Of a stretch of 7,662 nt of DNA, positions 1 through 7,100 are shown one piece after another. The position numbers were made by a program, and so were the translations under genes. Numbering within the stretch: position 1 is the stretch's first letter; the number at the start of each line of letters is the position of its first letter. The notes under the pieces were generated by a model that ran no database searches, was not told the DNA's origin, and saw only the letters and a program-made list of their open reading frames with translations. The stretch is from Verrucomicrobiota bacterium. Lineage in GTDB: Bacteria; Verrucomicrobiota; Verrucomicrobiia; Verrucomicrobiales; Verrucomicrobiaceae. The stretch is from positions 1-7,662 of the forward strand of contig JAEYUU010000255.1 in NCBI GenBank assembly GCA_023429545.1. Reading direction: 5' to 3'.

Positions 1-1
1 T

Positions 2-913
2 GTAAGCGGCACCACCGTGTATCCCTCGCTCGGTTCCATGATTGCCTGCGAACGGGGTGCTGCGGCGGAAGGAGTGCCTTCGTATGTGCTCATCGGTTAT
101 CCGAACTTCTCGCGCGGTCCGGGTTTCCTTGGCGCCAAGGCCGGGTTCCTCTACCTGCTCGATACTGACGCAGGTCCCGCCGGATTGAAGCGGCCAGAGC
201 ACATCGGCGCATCACGGCAGAGCCGTCGGGAGGATCTGCTGGCCACCATGCGCAAGAGCGCGAAGGATCTCCGGCTCAATCCAATGGTCAGTGAATACGA
301 CACCGCGCTTGATGACAGCCTGCATCTCGCAGGCCCAGAGTTCATGGAGGTCTTCAATCTGAAATCTGAGAAGGGGGAACTCCGCACCGCCTATGGCGGT
401 GAATTTGGCCAGCGCTGCCTGCTCGCGCGCCGGCTTATTCAGCGCGGCGTGCGGTTCATCGAAGTCTCACACAACCTCAATTTTGTGAATGGCACCGGCT
501 GGGACACACACAATCAGGGCCAGATCAAGCAGCACGTCCTGATCCAGGATCTGGATCAGGCCCTCAGCACGCTCATCACCGATCTCAAGACACACGGCCT
601 GCTCGACAAGACACTCATCGTGGTGAACACCGAATTCGGCCGTCCCTCCGCCTTCGACGGCGGCGGCGGTCGCGGCCATCAGGGCAGCGCCTTCACCGTC
701 GTCCTCGCTGGCGGCGGTCTGAAGCATCACGGCGCCTGGGGCGTCACCGACGAACTGTCCCAAAAGCCCGTCGAGAATCCATGCAGCGTTCCTGACCTCT
801 TCGCCACCATCCTCGCCGATCTGGGCATCAATCCTTCAAAGGAACTCTATGACGGCGACCGGCCGGTTCCCATCACGGATCGTGGCCAGCCGGTGAAGGC
901 GTTGTTCGGTTGA
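2..913 (+). CDS. DUF1501 family protein, C-terminal part (5' end outside window)
   Basis: The reading frame is open from the left edge (first whole codon at position 2) to TGA at 911-913, giving 303 visible residues. A GTG at 17 is in frame, but the frame continues upstream without a stop and family motifs run across it ([12 protein letters not shown]), so this is a fragment, not a short gene. It matches the C-terminal two thirds of DUF1501 (PF07394, alkaline-phosphatase-like fold). Visible family landmarks are PSLGS near the start, [18 protein letters not shown] in the middle, GWDTH at 497-511, NTEFGR before a glycine-rich loop, GGRGHQ ending at 682, [11 protein letters not shown], and the closing [15 protein letters not shown] and [10 protein letters not shown] segments. 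Many DUF1501 proteins have GRDHH where this one has GRGHQ; I think this marks a subgroup rather than damage. The family is normally exported by Tat, but the signal would lie outside the window. Its biochemical role is unknown. A partner PSCyt gene may sit upstream, out of view. It converges with the haem-protein gene ending at 975. Confidence 0.93.
   Translation, partial: VSGTTVYPSLGSMIACERGAAAEGVPSYVLIGYPNFSRGPGFLGAKAGFLYLLDTDAGPAGLKRPEHIGASRQSRREDLLATMRKSAKDLRLNPMVSEYDTALDDSLHLAGPEFMEVFNLKSEKGELRTAYGGEFGQRCLLARRLIQRGVRFIEVSHNLNFVNGTGWDTHNQGQIKQHVLIQDLDQALSTLITDLKTHGLLDKTLIVVNTEFGRPSAFDGGGGRGHQGSAFTVVLAGGGLKHHGAWGVTDELSQKPVENPCSVPDLFATILADLGINPSKELYDGDRPVPITDRGQPVKALFG
538..560. repeat. Perfect 10-bp inverted repeat inside the DUF1501 coding region
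   Basis: The left arm CCTGATCCAG (538-547) and right arm CTGGATCAGG (551-560) are exact reverse complements separated by GAT. In the reading frame the stretch encodes LIQDLDQ, so the symmetry could come simply from the codons of this segment. No T-tract follows. I list it as visible structure and claim no function. Confidence 0.6.
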
Positions 914-918
914 CCGAA
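905..918. repeat. Short palindrome across the DUF1501 stop codon
   Basis: TTCGGT (905-910) and ACCGAA (913-918) are perfect reverse complements around a 2-nt centre, or a 5-bp stem with a TTGA loop. The TGA stop (911-913) lies inside it. It sits at the start of the 61-bp gap between two convergent genes, where a bidirectional terminator would be expected. No T-run follows on either strand and the stem is short, so terminator function is not supported by sequence alone. I see no other strong hairpin in 914-974. Confidence 0.35.
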
Positions 919-974
919 TCCCGCCCTCACCGGGGTTGGCGCTACATCATACACATGCGACCAGAACTTCGGCG

Positions 975-3683
975 TCACTCCAGGCTCTGCAGGAATGCCA
1001 GCAGGTCGCGAAAGTCCTGCACGGTCATGGTGTTCTCCAACCCGGCAGGCATCATCGAGAGCGTCGAAGTGTCGTGCCGCGCGACCTGCGCCATGGGCAC
1101 CCGCAGGCGTCCGGCGCCCAGTGCGTTGATCAAGGGTGCGCCATCCAGGGCCGTGTGGACGAGCACCCCGGAGTACACCGCACCGGACTTCGTCGTCACG
1201 ATGTGATGTTCATATTGAGGCGCCACTTCGCGAGAGGGGTCGAGGACGGCGTCGATCAGCTTGGCGCGGTCGAGCGAGCGCGCCACGTGGGACAAATCGG
1301 GGCCGATGCTCGTGCCGCGGCCCAGCGCCTGGTGGCATGAAGTGCACCCTGTCAGCGGATTGAGGAACACACGCTGCCCGGACTCGGCATTGCCACCCGT
1401 GGCCACGGCCTTGCGCCATTCGGACGCCGACCCGGGGCGTGCGGGTGCACCTACTGGCGTGCCCCCGGACTGGAGCGCAAAATGAAGCTGCTCCGCCAGC
1501 GCGGATGATGAACCTGAACCACGCAGCGAAGCGAGCTTCTCCTGCAAGGCCTTCTTCACAGGCGCATCGCTGGAAACGAGGCGCAGGGCACGGGCGGTTT
1601 CCGTCTGCACGTCCGGTTCCCGATCTTCGAGCAGCGTTGCCAGCACCGGGAGTTGCGAGGGGTCACGGCGAGCCAGCGACAGTATCGCATCCGCGCGCAA
1701 CGCGGCCGGGAGTGTTTTGTCCAGCGCGATCGACTTGAGGGTATCGGGCACGTCGGGAAGAGGACATGCGCCCAAGGTGCGGACCGCCTCCCGCCGGAGT
1801 TGCACATCGCCGTTGCGCGCGAAGTGCAGAAGCCGACCGCCTGTCTTGGCGTCGTTCACGGCGGTTACGGATGCTGCGGCCATCGCATGCAGCGTGGCAG
1901 GCTGCGTGTCGTCATGGAGAATGCGGGCCAGCATCTGCTGCCTGATCGGCACGGTGGGCTTTGCCGCGACACCCTTCTGCTGGGATGCGGTACTGCTGCT
2001 GGAGGCAAGCAATTCAGCCGCGGTGAGGTAGGCCTGAAAAAGCGCGGGGGTGGGCCGCTGCGCCACGGCTCGGCCCAGGTCATCCGCCAGGGCGGCAACG
2101 CCGTCTTCGCCCGCCCACCACAACGCGAGAAAACGCATCCGTTCGTCCGGGTCAGAGAGTCCCTCGCGGAGGAGTGGAACCGGATCAGTGGGCTGGCTGC
2201 GCCACTGCGCGACCATCGCACCGAGCCGCACTTTGGGATCAGTGTCCTTTGCATCCTTCGCCACGGACTCGCGGAGTGCGGGCTTTGCCAGCGCCGTGAT
2301 GGCGGCGGAACGGATGAAGGGATCCGCATCGGTGAGCGCGGATTTCAGTTCCTGGGAACGCTCCGGCGAATCGATGGCCAGCAATTGCTGGAATCGCAGG
2401 GCATCCGCCCCCTTCTCTGCAAGTGGTGTTGCGTAGAGCGGCTTCTCCACCTTCACGCCTGGCTTGGCCGAGAGCCGCCAGATGCGGCCCTTGCCATGGA
2501 CGGGATATGAGGTGCGATCCGCCCAGTCGGTGATGTAAAGCGAGCCATCGGGGGCTGCGGCCATGTCCACCGGGCAGAAGGCCTCGTTGAACTTCTTCTC
2601 GCCCACCACCAGGTTCTCTTTCGTGGCCCGGAATGACGCGCCATGCGGCTGCAGACGGTACAGTTCGATGGCGGCATCACCCCAGGAGGCGACCAGCAGC
2701 GCGCCTGCGTAGCCCCCCGGCAGCGCGAGCCGGTCGCATGATAGAATGCCGCAAGGGGCCTCTCCCGTTCCTGAGAGCATCGGCAGCGTGCCGGGCAGTT
2801 CGCCGTCCCAGCCGTTGAACACATTCGTGTCATCATAGCGGCGCTTGTATCCGTAGTCGCCGCCGGGAACGACATGCAGCAGGCGGCAGGGTGGGCGGCC
2901 CCCGGGGTCGTTGTCCACGCAGAAGAGCCGGTCCGCGCGATCGAGTTCCAGGCCGAAGGGATTCCAGAACCCGGTGGCAACCTCCTCCAGATCACGCCCA
3001 TCCGCACGGCAGCGGAAGACCTTTCCGCCTCGCCCTGGACCGGTGTGAATCGAGCGGCCATCCGTGCCGCGCAATGTGTATTCCGCCCCGAAGTTTTCCC
3101 CAAGTCCCAGGTAGAGCCAGCCGTCGTGGCTGAAGGTGATGCCACTCAGGCCATTGTGAGGGTAATCCTGCGCGCTCACCAGTTCCACGATGGTGGTGCT
3201 CCGTTCGGACACGCCGTCGCCATCCGCATCGTGCAGCAACAGGACTCCGCTGCGGTGCACGAGGTAGAGTTCGTCCGATGGCGAGAGCGCGAGGTTCATG
3301 GCGCTCTTGAATCCTTCGGCAAACACTTTCGGGGCATCCGGGATGCCGTCGTTGTCGGTGTCGAGGAAGACCTTGACGCGATCTGTCGATGGCCCCTTGT
3401 ACTCGGGTGGCCGATGGTGGGTGTGCGACTCCACGACGAAGAGGCGCTGGCGCCGATCCACGGCGATGCCGATTGGCGTGACAATCTGCGGCTCGGCGGC
3501 CACAAGCGAGATTTGGAGTTGCGGGTCACTTGGCACCGGCGTCGCAATTCCCACGCCCGGTGCGGTGGCTGCGGAGCTGGGGGAACTAAGACCGAGGGCC
3601 ACGACAAGGCTCGCGATACCCATCTTGGATGTTAAGAAACGAATCGGTCTTTTCAGGGATGGGAGGTCGGAGCGGGGAGACAT
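975..3683 (-). CDS. PVC-type secreted dehydrogenase-like / HEAT repeat / CxxCH haem-binding protein
   Basis: This is a 902-residue protein (numbered from the ATG at 3681-3683). Residues 1-41 look like a Sec signal peptide: a basic n-region (KRPIRFLTSK), a hydrophobic core (IASLVVALGL) and a likely cleavage near SSAATA. Residues 55-405 form a sorbosone/glucose-dehydrogenase-like beta-propeller typical of the 'putative membrane-bound dehydrogenase' family (TIGR02604). Landmarks are two acidic calcium-type loops, DTDNDGIPD (108-116) and DADGDG (152-157), PHNGLSG (175-181), and GKGRIWRL (397-404) at the propeller end. Residues 425-735 are alpha-helical HEAT-like repeats. Residues 765-902 match the TIGR02603 cytochrome domain, with CTSCH at 780-784 binding haem c and M878 in MMPAGL as probable axial ligand. 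The family is extracytoplasmic and its substrate is unknown. Other in-frame starts are 3734 (17 residues longer) and 3623 (20 shorter, leaving no basic n-region); none has a clear ribosome binding site, and I chose 3683 because it gives the best signal peptide. The gene is divergent from the PSCyt gene and convergent with the left DUF1501 gene. Confidence 0.93.
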   Translation of the reverse strand: MSPRSDLPSLKRPIRFLTSKMGIASLVVALGLSSPSSAATAPGVGIATPVPSDPQLQISLVAAEPQIVTPIGIAVDRRQRLFVVESHTHHRPPEYKGPSTDRVKVFLDTDNDGIPDAPKVFAEGFKSAMNLALSPSDELYLVHRSGVLLLHDADGDGVSERSTTIVELVSAQDYPHNGLSGITFSHDGWLYLGLGENFGAEYTLRGTDGRSIHTGPGRGGKVFRCRADGRDLEEVATGFWNPFGLELDRADRLFCVDNDPGGRPPCRLLHVVPGGDYGYKRRYDDTNVFNGWDGELPGTLPMLSGTGEAPCGILSCDRLALPGGYAGALLVASWGDAAIELYRLQPHGASFRATKENLVVGEKKFNEAFCPVDMAAAPDGSLYITDWADRTSYPVHGKGRIWRLSAKPGVKVEKPLYATPLAEKGADALRFQQLLAIDSPERSQELKSALTDADPFIRSAAITALAKPALRESVAKDAKDTDPKVRLGAMVAQWRSQPTDPVPLLREGLSDPDERMRFLALWWAGEDGVAALADDLGRAVAQRPTPALFQAYLTAAELLASSSSTASQQKGVAAKPTVPIRQQMLARILHDDTQPATLHAMAAASVTAVNDAKTGGRLLHFARNGDVQLRREAVRTLGACPLPDVPDTLKSIALDKTLPAALRADAILSLARRDPSQLPVLATLLEDREPDVQTETARALRLVSSDAPVKKALQEKLASLRGSGSSSALAEQLHFALQSGGTPVGAPARPGSASEWRKAVATGGNAESGQRVFLNPLTGCTSCHQALGRGTSIGPDLSHVARSLDRAKLIDAVLDPSREVAPQYEHHIVTTKSGAVYSGVLVHTALDGAPLINALGAGRLRVPMAQVARHDTSTLSMMPAGLENTMTVQDFRDLLAFLQSLE

Positions 3684-3779
3684 GGAGGTCAATGCTTGGA
3701 GTGAGGTTGCTTTGAAAAGTGTGCGTCGCAGCATGCGGTGCGCTGGCAGGCGATCTGCCCATGACGCGTCGGGCCTGAA

Positions 3780-3792
3780 CCGGAATTTCCGG
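3780..3792. repeat. Operator-like palindrome CCGGAA-T-TTCCGG
   Basis: Two perfect 6-bp arms, CCGGAA (3780-3785) and TTCCGG (3787-3792), flank a single central T. It lies about 97 bp upstream of the chosen start of the minus-strand haem protein, a plausible distance for a regulator site. The same CGGAA word recurs in the other two inverted repeats at 4000 and 4083. A chance origin in GC-rich DNA cannot be excluded. Confidence 0.35.
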
Positions 3793-3928
3793 AAACCTCT
3801 TCACGCGCCACGGCGGCAAGCCTGGGGAGATGCTTCACCCTCCATTGGCCACTGGGCAGGAGAGGTCGCGAAGTCAGGGACATCGGAGCAATACGCCGCC
3901 GATTTCCGTTGTTTGGCAGCGATGGCAT

Positions 3929-3942
3929 CCCCCTTTTGGGGG
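3929..3942. repeat. C5-T4-G5 inverted repeat
   Basis: CCCCC (3929-3933), TTTT (3934-3937) and GGGGG (3938-3942) form a 5-bp stem with a 4-nt loop. A competing fold pairs GCA and CCCC (3925-3932, skipping T3928) with GGGG and TGC (3944-3950). There is no T-tract after it. It may be part of a dispersed intergenic sequence, but only one copy is visible here. Confidence 0.35.
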
Positions 3943-3999
3943 AGGGGTGCGAAAACGGAGGCTTTCCGACGAAAAAAACGAACGTTGTTGTCCGAAATC

Positions 4000-4024
4000 C
4001 GGAACCTCCCGCCTTTGGGTTCCG
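4000..4024. repeat. 7-bp-stem inverted repeat CGGAACC / GGTTCCG
   Basis: The arm CGGAACC (4000-4006) is the exact reverse complement of GGTTCCG (4018-4024), with an 11-nt loop. It lies 114 bp upstream of the PSCyt start. If transcription starts upstream of it, it would be in the 5' leader; otherwise it could be an operator. It shares its CGGAA core with the repeats at 3780 and 4083. Confidence 0.35.
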
Positions 4025-4082
4025 TATCATGCATCTCCCTTCCAGAGAACGCCATCTGGACGGGAGATTGCGCTGTGCCTGA

Positions 4083-4127
4083 CGGAATCCGGCTGCCAGT
4101 GCATGCCTGATTCCGCCATCGATTTTT
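4083..4127 (+). promoter_or_regulatory. Candidate leader hairpin with downstream T-tract before the PSCyt gene
   Basis: A long stem-loop occupies 4083-4115. The outer stem is CGGAATC (4083-4089) with GATTCCG (4109-4115). After a C/T mismatch (4090, 4108) come GGC (4091-4093) with GCC (4105-4107) and TGC (4094-4096) with GCA (4101-4103), with T4104 bulged and a CAGT loop. That is 13 base pairs in 33 nt. Seven bases later comes TTTTTGTT (4123-4130), and the start codon follows at 4139. This resembles an attenuator or a structured 5' UTR controlling translation. The 7-nt spacing between stem and T-run is longer than in a standard intrinsic terminator, so the mechanism is uncertain. Confidence 0.4.
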
Positions 4128-4138
4128 GTTCCGCAACC

Positions 4139-7100
4139 ATGAAGTCACTCCTTCTGCCGCTCCTCTGCCTCACAGCCGGTACCGCGTTTGCCGGGGATAC
4201 TGATGCTGACGCCCGTCGCGCCGCCCTGAAGTTCTTTGAGAATGAAGTCCGGCCCGTGCTCGTGAAGCGGTGCTACGAATGTCACGCCGAAAAGAAGCAG
4301 AAGGGCGGACTGCGCCTGGACCACCTCGGGTATATCAAAACTGGTGGTGACTCCGGCACGGCGCTCGTGCCGGGAGACCCGGCCAAGTCCCTTTTGATCG
4401 GTGTGATCCGGCACGAGGTTGAGGATCTGGAGATGCCGCCGAAGGAGAAGCTCCCGGACAAGGAGATCGCAGTGCTGGAGCAGTGGGTGAAGATCGGGGC
4501 TCCCTGGCCTGATGAGGGGAAAGCCGATGTCACTGCCCAGAAGCGGGACAAGTTCGGCTTTACGGAGGAAGATCGGAAGTACTGGGCTTTCCAGCCACTC
4601 GCCAATCCCGTCCCGCCCGTCATCAAGAACAACTGGGTGCGCACCGACATCGACGGGTTCATCGCGAAGAAGCATCGTGAGCTGGGACTCACTCCGGCGC
4701 CGGAGGCTGATCGGCGTGAACTGGTGCGGCGCCTCTATTTCAGCCTGCATGGTCTTCCCCCCACACGGGAGCAGGCGGATGCCTTCGTAAACAGCACCGA
4801 TCCCCTGGCCTACGACAAGCTGGTGGACGAGTTGCTGGCCAGCCCGCGCTACGGCGAACGTTGGGCGCAGCACTGGCTGGACCTCACCCGGTATGCGGAA
4901 AGCGACGGTTACAATCAGGACGCCTTGCGCCCTGCTGCCTGGACTTACCGGGACTACGTCATCAAGAGCCTGAATGCCGACAAGCCGTATGACCAGTTCG
5001 TGCGCGAGCAGCTCGCGGGGGATGAACTCGACCCCAAGAATCCGGAGGTGCTGGTTGCCACGTCCTATCTGCGCGCCCCGATCTATGAGTACAACCAGCG
5101 CGATGCGCGCGGGCAGTATGAGGTCATACTCGCGGACATGACGGACAACGCCGGGGAACTTTTCCTGGGACTGAGCGTGGGCTGCGCCCGGTGCCACGAT
5201 CACAAGTTCGATCCCATTCTCCAGGAGGACTACTACCGGCTCCGCGCCTTCTTTTCGCCGGTCCGCTGGCGCGATGACATGAAGCTCGCGACGGATGCGC
5301 AGAAGGAGCAATTCGCCGCGGCCCAGGCCAAATGGGAGGCGGCCACGGCGGACATTCGGGCGCAGATTGACGCCATCATCGAACCCATGATCGCGAAGAA
5401 CATCGAAAACGCCTACAAGCGCTTCCAGGCGGACATCCGCGCCATGGTGGACAAGAAGCCCGAGGAGCGCGAGCCGCAGGACTGGCAGTTCTCCTACTTC
5501 TGCGAGCGGCAGATGGCGTACGAGCGCGAACGCTTTGATCCGCTCAAGTCCATCAAGAAGCCCGAGGAGAAGGAGCGCTACCTGGCCTTGGTGAAGGAGC
5601 TGGAAAAGTTCAATGACATCAAGCCCGCGCCGCTCATCGATGCCTTTGTGGCCACGGATGCCTCGGCCAAGGGGCCGCCGAATCTGCTCAAGACCCGCAA
5701 CGGCGAGAAGGACGTTCCGCCAGGATATCTCACCCTGCTGGAGCCGGAGCCCCCCGCCATTCGTCCTCAGGCGAATTCCACCGGACGGAGGACCGCGCTT
5801 GCGGCCTGGATTACCAGACCTGAAAACCAGCTCTCCACGAGGGTCATCACCAACCGGGTGTGGCACTATTTGTTTGGGAGGGGACTGGTGGAGACACCCA
5901 ATGATTTTGGCGAACTCGGTGAGGAACCCTCGCATCCTGAATTGCTGGACTACCTGACACGGCGTTTCCTCAAAGGGGGATGGAGCCTCAAGAAACTCCA
6001 GCGGGAAATCCTGCTTTCCGCGACGTACAGGCAGACGGCCCACCGGGCCGTGCCGGAAAAGGCGGCGAAGCTCGATCCGGCGAACAAGTACCTGTGGCGA
6101 TTCAATCCACGGAGACTGGATGCCGAGCAAGCGCGTGATGCCATGCTGGCCGCCAGCGGTGAACTCGATCCGCAGGCGGGCGGCCCTTCCACGGATGGAA
6201 ATGGCGTGCGCCGCTCCATCTACACGATTAAGAAGCGCAACAATCAAAACGAGCTTCTGCGCAGCCTTGATGCTCCAGCGGGCTTCGCCAGCACCTCCGA
6301 GCGGCAGAGCACCACCACTCCCACCCAGGCCCTGCTGATGGTGAATGGAGACTGGACCCTCGCCCGAGCCAGGAAGCTCGCGACCCGGGTCTCCTCCATT
6401 GAGGAGGTGTGGCAGTACGCACTTGGCCGTCCTCCGAGCGTGAAGGAGACCAAGCTCGCGGAAAACTTCATCGAAAAGCGAATCTCCTCAGACGAGCCGC
6501 CCCCGCCGCCAACTCCCGTTGAACTGGCCAATGCCAGCCAGTTCAAGGAAAATACCCCGCATGAGCGTCTGGTGGCAGGATCGGATGAAAAGGAAGGGGA
6601 CGAGTTCACTGTGGAAGCCGTGGTGAAGCTTGAGAGCGTCGACGCGGCTGCCTCCGTGCGGACCATCGCCTCCCGATGGAACAACGGGCGCGATGGCGTG
6701 GAGGACTTTGGATGGAGCATCGGCGTGACAGGCGAGAAGTCGCGCTTCAAGCCACGCAACCTGATCATCCAACTGGTGGGCGAGGATGAGAATCGCAACC
6801 TCACCTATGAACCAGTGGCATCCGACTTGAGGCTGGAACTTGGCGCCACCTACCATGTGGTGGTGGATGTCTCATGCAATACCCACACCGTCACGTTCCG
6901 GGTGCAGCAGATCGGCCGCGTCAATGCACCGGTGCTCACGTCCGTTGCAACACACACGGTGCGATCAGGACTGAGCAAAGGAGAATCTGACCTGGTCATC
7001 GGCGGCGTGACGAAGCGTGCGCCGTCCCACCAGTGGGATGGCCGCATCGAATCCGCCCGCATCATTCGGGGGCATCTCCCAGAATCCGCCATGAACCCTG

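Larger units (their letters stand above)
3684..4138. other. Divergent intergenic region with several inverted repeats
   Basis: This stretch separates the starts of the divergent haem-protein and PSCyt genes and must hold the promoters of both. I could not find a convincing -35/-10 pair on either strand. The frame of the PSCyt gene stays open back to an ATG at 3830, but the roughly 103 extra codons encode a low-complexity, Arg/Pro/Ser-rich sequence with no family match, and they precede a clear signal peptide, so I treat them as non-coding. Inverted repeats lie at 3780-3792, 3929-3942, 4000-4024 and 4083-4115. No tRNA-like or other recognisable RNA gene is seen. Confidence 0.7.

Noticed and set aside
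914..974. Possible intrinsic terminator between the convergent genes
   Set aside because: Only short stems (the TTCGGT/ACCGAA palindrome and CGCC/GGCG) and no T-tract on either strand, so a terminator cannot be supported.
1653..2510. A 285-codon plus-strand open frame within the haem-protein gene
   Set aside because: It is antisense to well-supported HEAT-repeat coding sequence, has no domain signature and no initiation signal.
2874..3635. A 253-codon plus-strand open frame opposite the propeller region
   Set aside because: The opposite strand encodes a recognisable dehydrogenase-like propeller with conserved motifs; this frame has none.
3960..3985. Possible terminator-like CGGA/TCCG hairpin near an A-rich run
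   Set aside because: The stem is only 4 bp, and on the strand where a T-run follows it there is no gene ending nearby for it to terminate.
3298..4110. A 270-codon plus-strand frame spanning the 5' end of the haem-protein gene and the intergenic region
   Set aside because: It overlaps the signal peptide and propeller coding sequence of the minus-strand gene, and its product looks random, with no hydrophobic core or family motif.
3801..4148. Minus-strand frames of about 115 codons in the divergent intergenic region
   Set aside because: Arg/Pro/Ser-rich translations with no start signal or recognisable domain; better explained as non-coding GC-rich DNA.
4145..6247. A 700-codon open frame on the minus strand
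   Set aside because: It lies entirely antisense to the PSCyt gene, whose domains and haem motifs are certain. Its translation matches no family, is compositionally odd (Arg/Gly/Leu/Val-rich), and is the usual shadow of GC-biased codons.
6391..6406. CTCCTC-CATT-GAGGAG hairpin within the PSCyt coding region
   Set aside because: A 6-bp perfect stem inside a clear coding frame, with no T-tract and no positional logic; it is expected by chance in a gene of this length.
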